Shown here piece after piece: positions 36,501-48,164 of a DNA stretch of 64,000 bases. The stretch's first letter is position 1; the number at the start of each line of letters is the position of its first letter. The translations under genes and the position numbers were made by a program. The stretch is from Ehretia macrophylla (taxonomy: Eukaryota; Streptophyta; Magnoliopsida; Boraginales; Ehretiaceae): assembly GCA_037974665.1 (NCBI GenBank), contig CM075770.1:97150850-97214849 (forward strand), in the 5' to 3' direction. The notes beneath the pieces were generated by a model, which had not been told where the DNA came from, made no database searches, and saw only the letters and a program-made list of their open reading frames with translations.

Positions 36501-38695
36501 ATTCTTCCTTATGCTCTTTACGCCCAACAGAGTGTCATCCTATTTGGAAATTTCTGTTTATCATGCATGACAGTGTAGATGTTAGATTACTATATGGACT
36601 GTAATGTTTGGGTGGTTAGTATTGATTTCTTAGAGATGTCACTGGTGAATCTCTGCAGGAAAAATTTCCTTATGTAAATTTTCTCATTTGTTTCCAGTCT
36701 GGTATTTCTAATATCTTGTTATGCTGCTGAATGACAGGGAGTAATTACTGAAGATGTAGTTCAGCTTAGGAAGTCGATTGGGGCACCTGGGATGGCTGTC
36801 CTCCAGTTTGGTAGCTATTTATCTTTCATCTTCTGTTTTTGGTTTGTCTTGTAGATCATGTTAGAGTGTTGGAATTTGAGAATTTTTATGCCTACGGTTT
36901 CTTTTCAGCGTTTGGAAGTGATGCAGAAAATCCTCATTTGTTTCATAATCATGAGGCCAACCAAGTAGTATACACTGGAACTCATGACAATGACACGGTA
37001 TCTTTATTTTGTGTGATCTTTCCTTTTAGTGGAGATGGTTTCGTTTTCTGGTGAGGACTATTAGGGAAAAGGCATTATTCAATGAAGAATACTTGTAATC
37101 AACTGATGACCTCATTTCCCATGCTCGAAGTGGGTGTTTGACTAAGCTTCTTAAAGCTTATAAGCTCATTTTGAGCTTATAAATTGTTCTAAAGTGTTTT
37201 GACAACGTCAATAAAATAGCATATTAGCTCTAGAAAAGAATTTTGAGCTTCTTTAAGTAGGTCATCCTCCATTCTAGTTTGAGTGTCTGACCGAGGCAAT
37301 TACCATGATACCCTCAACTTAATTCTATATTTTTGTTTTTAGTTTATAAGCTCTTGAGCTTATTAACTATAGAACAACTCATGTACACTTAGTGCTTATG
37401 AGCTGTTGTAAGAAACTAAGCAAAGAACCTCTAAAAACTCTCTTATACGAATTTTATACAAAGGGCAACTTTTTTCTGTTTCTTTTTTTCTTTCGGGTTG
37501 GTGTTGTTGACATTGAGTCAAACAGAATAACAACCCACTTCTATCGGCTCTACTAAGTATACCACCTTCAGTTTCCATTTGACTGGTAAATAACCTAAAA
37601 AGAGAATTACTTGTATATGTAAGGAAATCATTAACTTACAGATTCTAAAAGCAGCTCTCTCGTATTCGTGTATTCTATAGATTCAAGGATGGTGGGAAGG
37701 CTTGCAACAAGGAGAGAAACTCAATGTAAGTATTATAATCATATCAATGTCGAACTGGTAAAGAGCATGTGTATCGTGGAGGTTACATCTTATTGAACAA
37801 CGTTTTCTGTTTTTCGTTGATAATTGCTGTACAGGTAAGGAAGTATCTTGGAGATATTGATGAAGATGAGATCTCATGGGAACTAATCTCCGCTGCACTT
37901 TCTTCGGTTGCCCAAACTGCCATCGTACCCATGCAGGACATTCTTGGGCTAGGCAATTCAGCTAGGATGAATATCCCAGCAACTGAGGTACAAGGAAAAT
38001 TATACATATTATTGTACATGTTAGAGTAATTAGTGGTGGGCACTATAGCCTGACAGACGACTAGCATTCTAACCCCTTCGTTTAAATGTGGCCTGGGTGT
38101 CTGGTCTAAAACTCTATATAGAGGGCAAAGATCTTTTCTGCATGAAGTTTTATTTCGGCTAGCAAACCAAGTACTTAGGAGACCAGGATTGCTCAGTTAC
38201 AACCTCTCACCTAATATAGCACTTCTACGAAAGTGGTGGAACCTATGGAACTACATATTGGATCACTCAAGTGTGCGCTCCAAATATTATATGATATGTC
38301 TCAGAAACTAATGTGTCGGTATCTGCTGTCTTTCGAGTGTCCTGTCGTGAATTTGGTCTACTTGAAACGTTTGTTATCGGTTGGATTCTGCAGACATTCT
38401 TAATTCACAGGAAGCAATCTATTGTCATGTCTGTATTGTTGTTTCTTTAATTTTCTCAATGTGTTGATCTTTTCTCTTTTAGTGATGGGGACAATACTCA
38501 AATAATGGAATGTTCTCCATCTTGTGGACGAAGTAAGAGTTTGAATTTCCGGCTTATATTGATTTTCCTTCCTTTATTTCCTTGTTGCAGTTTGGAAATT
38601 GGAGCTGGAGAATACCTAGTTCCATGACCTTTGACAGCTTGAATGTGGAAGCAGAGAAACTCAAAAATATGCTTGCAACATATGGAAGGTTGTGA
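27599..38695 (+). CDS. DPE1: 4-alpha-glucanotransferase, chloroplastic (disproportionating enzyme 1), 16 exons
   Basis: This plastid GH77 amylomaltase transfers maltosyl units between malto-oligosaccharides and releases glucose during starch breakdown. I assembled exons by GT-AG sites and frame: 27599-27949, 28549-28605, 28928-29016, 29105-29165, 30165-30243, 30857-30993, 31103-31261, 31365-31441, 32968-33107, 33189-33220, 33313-33387, 36738-36810, 36909-36997, 37681-37725, 37835-37987, 38591-38695. They join without a break to 573 residues, close to the family's usual plant length. Residues 1 to about 50 are Ser/Thr/Pro-rich with few acidic residues, fitting a chloroplast transit peptide. 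Expected catalytic residues are present: Asp370 in EFRIDHFRG (nucleophile), Glu417 in ITAEDLG (acid/base) and Asp470 in GTHDNDT. Introns 8 and 11 are enlarged by repeats, intron 11 by a TRIM element. Nothing suggests loss of function. Confidence 0.96.
31441..31945. repeat. Degenerate direct duplication within DPE1 intron 8
   Basis: The segment from the exon 8 donor (31441 to about 31650) recurs at about 31722-31945. Shared landmarks are GTTCATACTA, AATGCTCTTT, GATAATGTG and GGTGCTA, in the same order. The second copy is diverged by many substitutions and small indels. Confidence 0.75.
33884..34849 (+). mobile_element. TRIM (miniature LTR retrotransposon, 966 bp) in DPE1 intron 11
   Basis: Direct repeats at 33884-34229 and 34508-34849 (about 345 bp each) are the LTRs, ending GTCGTGACA and GTCATGACA. 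A primer site TGGTATCAGAG (34232-34242), complementary to initiator-Met tRNA, follows two bases after the first. The internal part is only about 279 bp and has no coding domain. TTTGG flanks both sides (33879-33883 and 34850-34854), a perfect target duplication. It lies in the sense orientation of the host gene, about 500 bases past the exon 11 donor. Confidence 0.93.
34232..34242 (+). other. Primer binding site of the TRIM
   Basis: TGGTATCAGAG is the usual plant match to the 3' end of initiator-Met tRNA. It lies just downstream of the 5' LTR end at 34229. Confidence 0.85.
35003..35345. repeat. Tandem duplication of about 170 bases in DPE1 intron 11
   Basis: Copy 1 is 35003-35180 and copy 2 is 35181-35345. 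Both contain GGTTTGAAATATA, ATCTTATCAATTAAAATTT, TCATCTTTCTCAACAGTGAG and ACATCCTCTATCT in the same order. A CT-rich tract follows to about 35420. Confidence 0.85.
36080..36114. repeat. Five copies of the heptamer GAGCCTT
   Basis: Five perfect head-to-tail GAGCCTT units in DPE1 intron 11. The copy number may vary between individuals. Confidence 0.95.
37129..37400. repeat. Possible MITE fragment in DPE1 intron 13
   Basis: GTGTTTGACTAAGC followed by AAAGCTTATAAGCTC resembles the ends of common plant miniature inverted-repeat elements. GCTTATAAGCTC-like motifs recur near 37345. No clean second terminus or target duplication was found. Confidence 0.3.
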
Positions 38696-38808
38696 TGACT
38701 GGAAGGTTGCAACATAGGCTTGGCGCTAGCATTCGTTATCTGACAATGAACACAACCAAAATCCCCTTTCTGGTTCCTGTTGCATGTTGAGTAATTATCA
38801 GGCTAAAA

Positions 38809-38814
38809 AATAAA
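38809..38814 (+). promoter_or_regulatory. Candidate DPE1 polyadenylation signal
   Basis: AATAAA lies 114 bases after the stop codon, followed by T-rich sequence. Further AATAAT motifs occur at about 38905, so the exact 3' end is open. Confidence 0.4.
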
Positions 38815-39462
38815 TGCCCTTTACAGTCAAGAAAATATGCTGTATCAAGAAGGCAGGGGTGTAACAATTGTAAGAATCTGAAAGTTGTGAATGGAAATGA
38901 TATAATAATGTATAATGATAGCTTGTATCAAATTTTGTGCTCCATGCCTGTATCAAATTTAGTGCACCATTAAAGTTTGTGCAGCATGCTTGCATCATTT
39001 TTTGAGCTTTGCTTGAGATAATAGTTTTTTACTCGAACCAAAATATTGTGGCAATGATGATTTCCATTGGAGTTTGCCTATATAAATGTGGTTTGCTTGC
39101 ATCGTTTGACAAAGGAAAAACGAGGAAGCAGAACAATATCATCAATTAGTCTCTTTAACTTGTGTGTCTTAAGAGAGAGTTGTCATACTTAGTTTGCTAG
39201 TTTTTAGTAGTTTGGTGTGTTCCTACTACGAAAGAAATATTGTTGTATCTTGGGAGATTTGTGCCAATCAACCGTAAGCACCTTAGCAGAGCGTTAAAGT
39301 CTTAAAGGCATCGTAATTACATGAATTATACTTATTTACACAAATACCTTGGTGATTTCTGCTGTTATGCTTATTATTAAACTTGTTGAAGAGACGAAAT
39401 ATAATCAAGGTATAATTTTTTGAACCCCTACCCAGACCAGATGCTTAGAAGCAAACAAGTAT
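38815..39462. other. DPE1 downstream flank, no gene recognised
   Basis: AT-rich sequence that probably holds the end of the DPE1 3' UTR. No open frame with a recognisable product, repeat or RNA gene is visible. Confidence 0.5.
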
Positions 39463-39467
39463 GAACA

Positions 39468-39797
39468 TGTTACATCTGGCCCAGATAAAGAAGCCCAGCT
39501 GCCAGTTGTAGCCACAAGCTAAAAGGTTCAAGCCCAACGAAGAAGTCAAAGGAACAAGACCAGCCCAAAGTACCTAAGTGACTACGTGGCCTAGACAGTT
39601 AGAATATGTTGCACCATCCTTGTGAGCAGAGTTTTTAAGCTATATAGCTGTGTGAGCACATGAGAATAGGCAGCTAAGAATTAATATTCCTTTTAGTTGT
39701 ATTTTCTTTTCCTTCAAGCCAACCTTTTGGCCATTTTCCAGTTAATGAAAATATCACAGCAACTTTGATTGCTTGCATCACAGCTATAATCGTTACA
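39468..39797. mobile_element. Solo LTR (330 bp), probably Copia
   Basis: Begins TGTTACATCTGG and ends ATAATCGTTACA. GAACA occurs immediately before (39463-39467) and after (39798-39802), a perfect target duplication. No internal region is present. The short length and TGTTA start suggest Copia, but no coding sequence confirms the superfamily or orientation. Confidence 0.85.
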
Positions 39798-39802
39798 GAA
39801 CA

Positions 39803-40890
39803 GTCATTTGCTCTCCTGTTATAGTCATACATCTATGGTAATAGATAGTAAAAACCCCATTTGGTTGACCTTTTCGACATCTAGTAGCCTTGATATCATT
39901 TTAATTTGGTTTACTTTTCTATACCTTTAAATTTTAATATTGTTCAATTTATATTATGTTTAATTTTATTTTTATTGTACTGCTAAATTTCATATTCACA
40001 AGTCATATAGACGCTCTAAATAATTTTTTTTTTTTTTAACAATCTCAAGACTTTAGGTTTAAATTTTAGTGCTTATATAAATTGTGCGTAATTCGTATGT
40101 AATTTTTTTTTTTTTGATCTCTGACAACTACAGTAAATAACAAACTGGAACGATATGTTTTGATTCACTGTACCTAACTTAATTGTTTACTGACTAACAT
40201 CTTTCTTTTGGCTTTGGTAGACGCACTGCAGGGACCCAAAGATTTATTTATAATAATAATAAATAAATAAAAATCACGTGTGTTTGGGAAACAAAACCCT
40301 TTTGGTTTGAAAAACATGTGCAGCAGAGATCCACTGACTTAATAAAAAAAGAAGAAAAGAAACTGCAGTGTGGTTCACGCCAGAAAAAAAAAAAGAATAA
40401 TTTTTAGTGGGACCTGTTTATCAAGTTTTTATCCAAGGACCACTAGGCTACTACCAAGTGACTCTGCCCCTCAACCAAGCGCTGCTTCTTGGATTTTTAA
40501 ATGCGAAATATTTGATTAGTCTTGCTTTTTAACTGATTTAGTCCAAGCTATTTTGATTAATTGTCTTATTTATTTCATTGGATCGTTTATTTGACAGTTT
40601 AAAATATACACGCATATATATACACACACATACACACACACACATATATATATATATATTATTTTATTAGATAACTATATATATATATATAGTTGACTTG
40701 TGTGGTTGTAATGTTTTCTTATATTAGTTTCTGCATTTATATTTGTGTCAAAAATATTCTATTTAAAATTTATTTTTAATTGCTACTTTAGAATTAATTA
40801 TAGTTTTATGTTATTTTGCGACTAACTTGATTCTTGTATAGTGTAGCGTGTATAAATAGGATTTTGGATTTAATATAACAAGTATCAATT
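39803..40890. other. AT-rich intergenic stretch with dinucleotide repeats
   Basis: No gene was recognised. Poly-T runs lie at 40025-40040 and 40106-40117. Mixed CA and TA dinucleotide repeats span about 40607-40692. No LTR could be found for the Copia remnant that starts at about 40891. Confidence 0.6.
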
Positions 40891-43800
40891 ATGAATACTG
40901 AAACTGGAAATGTGAATTTTGGACAGTCTTTTGGACTTAATAACCCGAACATGCCCTTAACTGGAAGTGGATCTAATGGAAGATCTGAACGTGGGAATAT
41001 TCCTATGACTAGGCTAGTTGTGACTGTGGCAACAACCACGCCTTTTGTTGCTTCGACTCCCATTGGACATGGCAAAAGGCCATAAAAGTTCAACGGGAGG
41101 GATTTCAAGAGGTGACAATAGAAAATATTGTTCTACTTGACCACCTTGAGTCTTACTCGGTTTTTGAAAGACGATACACCAAAGTTGGGTGACAATCCTG
41201 ATATGCAGATTGTTGCTGCAGTTGATGCTTCATAGCATGCAGACTTCTTTTGCAAAAACTATATCCTTAATGGGTTGGACAATGCATTGTATAACGTCTA
41301 CAGTCCAACTGTAAAGACATTGTGGGAATTTTTAGATAAGAATTATAAAACGGAGGATACGGGCACAAAAAAAATCGTTATTGCCAGATTCCTTGACTTC
41401 AAGATGATAGATTCCAAACTAGTAATGTCTAAGGTAGAAGAATACCAACGTATTGTTCATGAGTGTCATGAAGAAGGTATAAATATGAGGGAAACTTTTG
41501 AAGCTATTGCACTGATTGAGAAGTTACCTTCCAGCTGGAAGGACTTCAAGAATTACTTGAAGCACAAGCGAAAGGAGATATCTCTCGAAAACCTGGGTTT
41601 GAGGTTGACGATTTAGGAAGACAACCGTAAGTCTGAGAAGAGGGTTGGTCTCCTATCTTTGAAATCAAAGGCAAATGTAGTTGAGCATGGGTTGAGTAAC
41701 AATAAGAAAAAGTTCACAAACCAAGGACAGAGAGGCACTGAAAAGAAGAAGCAACAATTCACTGGAAATTGCTACATCTGTGATAGGCCAGGGCAAAAGG
41801 CTAAAGACTGTAGGCTTCGCAAGAACCAAAGCAATTCAAATAAGATGAAAGCTCAAGTAAATGCTGTTGAAGACTTAGGAGATGAGTATCTGACATGAAT
41901 CTATCAGTGGTTGTGTCAGAAGTCAAAGGTCGGGAATCCAAAGTAGTGGTTCGTGGATACTGGGGCCACTAGGCATGTCTGTTCAGACAAGAAGATGTTC
42001 ACTTCATACCAAACTGTTGATGAAACCCTCTACACGGGGAACTTTTCCATGTCAAAGGTAGCAGAGATAGGGACAGTGGTCTTGAAGATGACATCCGGGA
42101 AAAAACTGACTCTCAACAATGTTCTGAATGTCCCGAACATCCGAAACAATATAGGCTCTGGAATCTTGTTGAGCAAGAATGGATTTAAAATGGTGTTTGA
42201 ATCTGGTAAATTTGTTTTAACCAAAGAATACTGTGTTTGTAGGCAGGGGTTATGAGTATGAGGGTTTATTCAAACTAAATGTAATGACTATAGCCCTTAC
42301 ACATGTATCGATTGGCGAGCCTTTAAACGCAGTTATGGATAAGAACAAATCTATTGCTTATGTCTTGGAGTCTCCTCATTTATGGCATGATAGATTAGGA
42401 CATGTAAATTTTGATTCTTTGCATACACTTATGAATTTAGGTCTAATACCTAAAATTGATTTCAATGTGAACAAGAAATGCGAAGTATGTGTAGAATCAA
42501 AACTAACAATGACTTCTTTTAAATCTGTGAAAAGAAGTTCAAAACCTTTAGATTTAATTCATACTGATGTTTGTGACTTAAAAATGGTGAAAACTAGACG
42601 TGGAAAAAGTATTTCGTTATTTTCATAAATGACTACACAAGATTACTAGACGTTGAAAAAGTATTTCGTTATTTTCATAAATGTCTACACAAGATTTTGT
42701 TATGTTTATTTACTTAGAAACAAAGATGAAACTTTAGAAGTATTTAAACTATGCAAAAATAAAGTAGAAAGTCAACTTGGTAAGAAGATCAAAATGTTGA
42801 GAAGTGATAGAGGATGAGAATATGTATATCCATTTGAGGGATATTGTGCTAAAAATAGAATTGTTCATCAAACGACAACTCCTTACTCTCTTTAACATAA
42901 TGGTATTGCTGAATGTAGAGCCGAACTCTGAAAGAGATGATGAATGTCATGTTGATCAACTCGAGATTACCTCAGAACCTGTAGAGGGAGACAGTCTTAA
43001 CCCCTAAGCATATTCTAAATAAGGTACCCCACAAGAAGTTGAGCAAAACACCTTATGAGTTGTGGAAAGGTCGACCACCTTCCTACAAATACTTGAGAGT
43101 GTGGGGGTATTCAGCTAAAGTGGGAGTTCCAACTCCTACAATGGTCAAAATAGGTCCAAAGACTGTGGACTGTGTCTTTATTGGATATGCACAAAACAAT
43201 GCTACATATAGATTTCTTGTGGATAAGTTGGAGATAAGTAATATACACGAGAATACAGTTATTGAATCAATGAAAAATTTCCTTATAAAGATACACAAGA
43301 ATCAAGTTATGCGAAAAGAACACATGACAAGAGTCAAGACTTAGATATAGATGATGGGGTTATGTTTAATGAAAATGAAGACGAACTGAGACATAGCAAA
43401 AAGGTTAAAACAGCTAAATCTTCCAGTCCTGATTTTCTAACATATTTATTAAAAAATGAGCCCTGTGCATTTAATGAGACAATGACAACCCCTGAGGCTC
43501 CTTTATGAAGAGAAGTTGTCAACAGTGAAATGGAGTCCATCATGCAAAATCATACTTGGGAACTGGTAGATCTTCCCTTTAGGGTATAAATTAATTTTTA
43601 AAAAGAAGATAAAAGCTGATGGATCAATTGATAAATACAAGGCTAGACTTGTAATCAAAGGTTATAAACAAAAAGAAAGCCTTGATTACTTTGACACGTA
43701 TATACCAGTCACAAGAGTTACATCCATTCGGATGTTGATAGCCATTGAAGCTATCAATAACCTTGAGATACATCAAATGGATGTGAAAACAACCTTCTTG

Positions 43801-44051
43801 AATGGAGATTTAGATGAAAAAAATCTATATGGAACAATCTGAAGGGTTTGTAGTTCCAGGTAAAGAGAAGAAAGTCTGTAGGCTTGTAAAATCCTTTTAC
43901 AAATTAAAACAAGTGTCTAAACAACAATATGAGAAATTTCATAAAGTCATGATGAAAAATGATGTTAGGATCAACGAATATAACAAGTGTGTCTATGTGA
44001 AAGGCACAAGTCAAGAATATATCATTGTTTGTCTCTATGTAGATGATATAC
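40891..44051 (+). pseudogene. Ty1/copia gag-pol remnant cut within reverse transcriptase
   Basis: Gag starts MNTETGNVNFG at 40891 and continues after stops through 41600, with typical copia text (KYKTEDTG-like, LPSSWKDFKNYLKHKRKE). The zinc-knuckle region is near 41775-41815 (CYICDRPGQKAKDC, where His is Gln). The protease DTGATRHVC is at 41957. The integrase zinc region is at 42385-42495 (HDRLGHVNF, CEVCVESK). The DDE core is frameshifted and contains a 52-base tandem duplication (42593-42644, 42645-42696). Reverse transcriptase begins at about 43560 and ends abruptly at YVDDIL (44036-44051), where another element starts. No 5' LTR was recognised. The rest presumably lies beyond the right edge. 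Confidence 0.88.
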
Positions 44052-46662
44052 TGAATTAGGATTATGAACATCATATAGCTACTAATCAAGGTGGAAACAA
44101 ACCTAGAATTTCAAAAATTTCTAAGATCATAACATATGTTCATCATAAACCCTAACCTTGATATCATGTAATTAACATAATGCATACATAAATATATATA
44201 ACAAATATATGTAATCAGGAGATAGATTTAAGGTATACATCTTGAAGACTAGTAATTAAGACCTTGGTTTGTTCACTTGAAGATTGATTAGCCCTCCCAC
44301 ACTTGCAAGAGATCAAGGTTGTCCACACAAGCAAAGAAAGCGTGTCCTTCATATTCAAAGACTTTGCGATAGCTTACTTTGATGGATGATTGACCTAGAG
44401 TGCAAGAGAAGAGCAAGAGAAGTAGAAGATAAAATTTCTTCTTCCTTTTTTAGCCTTGGCCAAGAGCTTACCAAAGAAAATAGAAGAGTTGTCTTGCTTT
44501 TTTGTGTATTGTGTATGTATATGTTAAGTCCAACAACTTTTAGATATTTTACATCTAGCATATACATATATATAATACAATTATGATATAACATATACAT
44601 TATATGTATTATACATGGTCTTGTGTAATTCTAGCCTTATGTTCAAATCTTAGTTGGTAAGAAAATGATGTGGCCAATTGTAGTCCAAGCAATGTAGCTT
44701 TTACCTTTTTGGAAGACATGCCATACATACATATATTGTAACGCCCCGCTAAGAGAATACCATGAAAGACAGAGGCACACGAGCACGTCACATCATGTAG
44801 GTATTGTCCGTTTTGGTTACATCTTGCACTTAACGTGTGCCCTCACGGTTTTGTCCCTTCCCAGGTGGAACCCCACACTAGAAAAGGCACATGCACGAAT
44901 ATACGAGATAACTCTATATATTAAATGATCCCAGCTTGTAACCAACCGATGTGGGATATTACATCCGCCCCCCCCCCCCCCCTTGGGGACCCAGCGTCCT
45001 TGCTGGCACAAAGGTCGGCCCGCTCTGATACTACTTAATGGAATTCCCCACTAAACGAATACCACGAAAGGCAGAGGCACACGTGCACGTCACATCATGC
45101 AGGTATTGTCCGCTTTGGTTATACCTTGCACTTAATGTACGAGCGTGCCCTCACGATTTTGTCCCTTCCCAGGTGAAACCCCACACTAGAAAAGGCGCCT
45201 GCCCGAATATACGAGATAACTCTATATATTCAATGATCCCACGTTACATTAAGCAGGTATTGTCCGCTTTGGTTACACCCCTCACTTAACGTACGAGCGT
45301 GCCCTCATGGTTTTGTCCCTTCCCAAGTCGAACCCTACACTAGAAAAGGCACCTGCACAAATATATGAGATAACTCTATATATTCAATGATCTCAGCTCG
45401 TAACCAACAGATATAGGATATTACATATATATATATCTTCCAATTGTACATTTATTTATTTAATATAATCCCTTAGTTTAAATTATGGAAACAACTTTTT
45501 CAAATTTCCACAGTAGTCTCAATAATTAATAATAATTATATATTGGCTCCATTAACATTTAATGACTAATTACACTATTGTTAACACCTTAACAAAAATC
45601 GTAAGCTCAAAGAAAACCTATTCACCATACTTTATTGTGTGTGACTTTCTAGATTCACTGTCATATAACAATGAGGGATTATTAAACCCTTTTAATTTAT
45701 TTTGAGAATTTTTCCGTCATTCTTAAAATACCCTCAAGGTTTAGAGTGACTTTTAACAACATATCAAGACAATATATAAGGTAATGAAGTCCAATTCATG
45801 TGAACCTATTTATAGTCGTGAATTACCTTGTAATTCAATCTCTCCATTAATTCATCCTGACTAAGTAAGAACCATGAACCGATTAAGTTCATAAACTCGA
45901 TACTATGCATAGATTTAAATGGTAGAATGAGAGATGACACACAAAAAAACCCCTTTCCATCATTCACGCTTTGGCCAAGGACTACGTCATTCAATTACTA
46001 AAGTTAGATCGCATAGGACATTGCCTCATGCCGGAGGTTAATGGATTCTATCTTGACAACTATCTGTTACTCACTATACTGGATGAATAAAACTGCTAGA
46101 GGCCGTAACTCATCTCATTAACATATACAAGCATTGTCCAAGTACAAGTATTAAACCCCGATATATATGGCAACCGTAATACCTCAAGTCAAAGGATTAC
46201 ATGCACAATCGCAACGAATAACAAATTATTAATCCAAAGTCATGTAATTTGTTATTCTTGTCATATTCAGTGATCTATTCAACTAATAATCACTCACATG
46301 TTTGTTAATCGCATCTCATGCTATTATGGCACGTGACTCACCATCCTTTTATCATTAATATCCCATATTAATCAAAGGTAAGAATACATGTGATAGTCCA
46401 TAATGTATTATCGAAGTCCCGATGCAATAATCTAAGGACTATGAATAACTTTAAATATTTATCATAATAAAGAAACATGCCAAGATATTCTAAACTACAT
46501 TTTAGTATACATCTTTTCAATGAAAATATTAGGGACTCATTCATATAATAAAAGATAGAGAATATGAATGTCATAAATATGCCATTATATAAAGTTCATA
46601 TTTACATCAAAATGCCCAAAATAGGTCATCTAACTATATAGCATTTGTGCATATCACTAACA
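44052..46662 (-). mobile_element. 3' LTR of a minus-strand Copia element, carrying a TRIM
   Basis: On the minus strand the LTR starts TGTTAGTGATATGC at 46662, directly after a copia polypurine tract (GCTCAAGTGGGAGAT). The left end is placed at 44052, where the plus-strand Copia reverse transcriptase is cut. That junction begins with TG as an inverted LTR end should, but the partner LTR lies outside the window. Excluding the TRIM at 44737-45425, it is about 1.9 kb and has no coding domain. Confidence 0.65.
44737..45425 (-). mobile_element. TRIM/SMART element with a 75-base internal region
   Basis: The left LTR is 44737-44963 (TGTAACGCCCCGC to GGGATATTACA). The internal part is 44964-45038: a primer site resembling TGGTATCAGAGC on the minus strand (complement of 45022-45033) and a polypurine run (C tract at about 44967-44982). 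The right LTR starts at 45039 and is chimeric, because at about 45248 it restarts within a second partial copy that ends at 45425. TATAT flanks both ends (44732-44736, 45426-45430), although this is low-complexity. I recognise the general layout and LTR start (TGTAATATCCCACATCGG on the minus strand) as a TRIM family common in flowering plants. Confidence 0.8.
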
Positions 46663-48164
46663 ATCTCCCACTTGAGCTAATGTTACATTACATAGAACTA
46701 GTGCATCATACTATGGTATCGCATACCCATCGTCTCAAGATGATGATCTAGCTATGACTGACTCATAGCTTTGGTGAGTGGGTCAGCTACATTATCCAAT
46801 GTAGGAACTTGCTGCAAACTTATATCCATTTGAGTAACAATCTCTCAAATAATATGAAACCTCATTTCAATGTGTTTGGATTTCTGGTGAGATTTTGGTT
46901 CCTTAGCTTGTGCAATAGCTCAATTATTGTCGCAATACAGAGGTATCGACAATTCAATAGATGTATTTGGCTTTTGTAGTGGAATCAACAGTCATAGGCT
47001 ATTTGAAACTCTTCCAACTGACTGCTATTCTATTACATACAAATATGAACCAGGATGTAGACTTCCATCATCTTTATCATATTGGAAATCTGAATTAGTG
47101 TATCCGTCTACATGGAGTTCACTGCTTCCATAAATTAAAACCAAATCCTTAGTTCTTCTCAAGTACTTCATGATATGTTTTACAGCTATCCAGTGATCCT
47201 CACTTGGATTGGACTGATATCTACTCGTAACACTTATAACATAAGCAATGTCAGGCCGTGTACATAGCATGACATACATTAGATTGCCTATAGCTTAAAC
47301 ATAAGGCACCTTGTCCATGTGTTGTCTTTCTTCAATGTTCTTGGGATATATTTCTTTAGAAAGATGTATTCCATGCCTCATAGGCAAGAGACCTTTTTTA
47401 GAACTATCTATCTTGAATTTCTTCAAGATCTTCTTTATGTACATACTTTGGGATAAGCCAATTAATCTTTTTGTTCTATCTCCGTAGACACGAATTCCTA
47501 AGATATAAGTGGCTCTTCCCAAATCTTTCATGGAGAATTTATTGCTCAACCAAACCTTAGCAGCCATCATATGACCCGTTTCATTACCCATGATTAGAAT
47601 GTCATCAACGTACAAGATCAGGAAAGTCCCACTAACCTTTTTGTAAACACAGGGCTCATCTTCATTCCTTATGAAACCAAACTCTTTGATCTTATTATTG
47701 AATTTGATGTTCCAAGATCGAGAAGCTTGCTTGAGACTATAAATTGATCTTTTAATCTTGCGTACTTTACGATCTTTAGACTCAAAACCTTCAAGTTACT
47801 CCATATAGATATCTTCATCAAGATATCCATTTAGGAACGCGGTTCTGACATCCATTTGCCAAATATCATAATCACAATATGCATCAATAGCAAGCATAAT
47901 GCGAATGGACTTAAGTATAGCGACTAGAGAAAAGGTTTTATCATAATCAACACCTTGTTTTTGACGATAACCCTTAACAACTAGTCTAGCTTTAAAAGTT
48001 TTAACTTTTCCATCAGCTTGAAGTTTCTTCTTGAATACCCATTTGCATCCTATAGGAACAATACCTTTAGGTGGGTCTACCAAGGTCCAAACATCATTGG
48101 AGTACATGGAGTCCATTTCTACTTGCGTTGCTTGTTTCCACTTCTTAGAATCGATATCACATAT
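46663..48164 (-). pseudogene. Copia reverse transcriptase-RNase H remnant, 5' part displaced
   Basis: Minus-strand translation from 48164 reads copia reverse transcriptase: KKWKQATQVEMDSM, WVFKKKLQADGKV, WQMDVRTAFLNG and catalytic YVDDIL at about 47610. It then reads MYVMLCTRPDIAYV and an RNase H start. Stops occur at about 47799 (where a Gln codon is usual) and 47295. It ends with a polypurine tract at 46663-46680. The upstream gag and integrase are separated from it by the gypsy array inserted at 48165, and should reappear beyond base 64000. Confidence 0.88.

Noticed and set aside
44817..45011. 5S rRNA-like (Cassandra-type) LTR
   Set aside because: Only a short stretch resembles the 5S box C area. 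The A box and overall 5S length are not present, so a Cassandra assignment is not supported.
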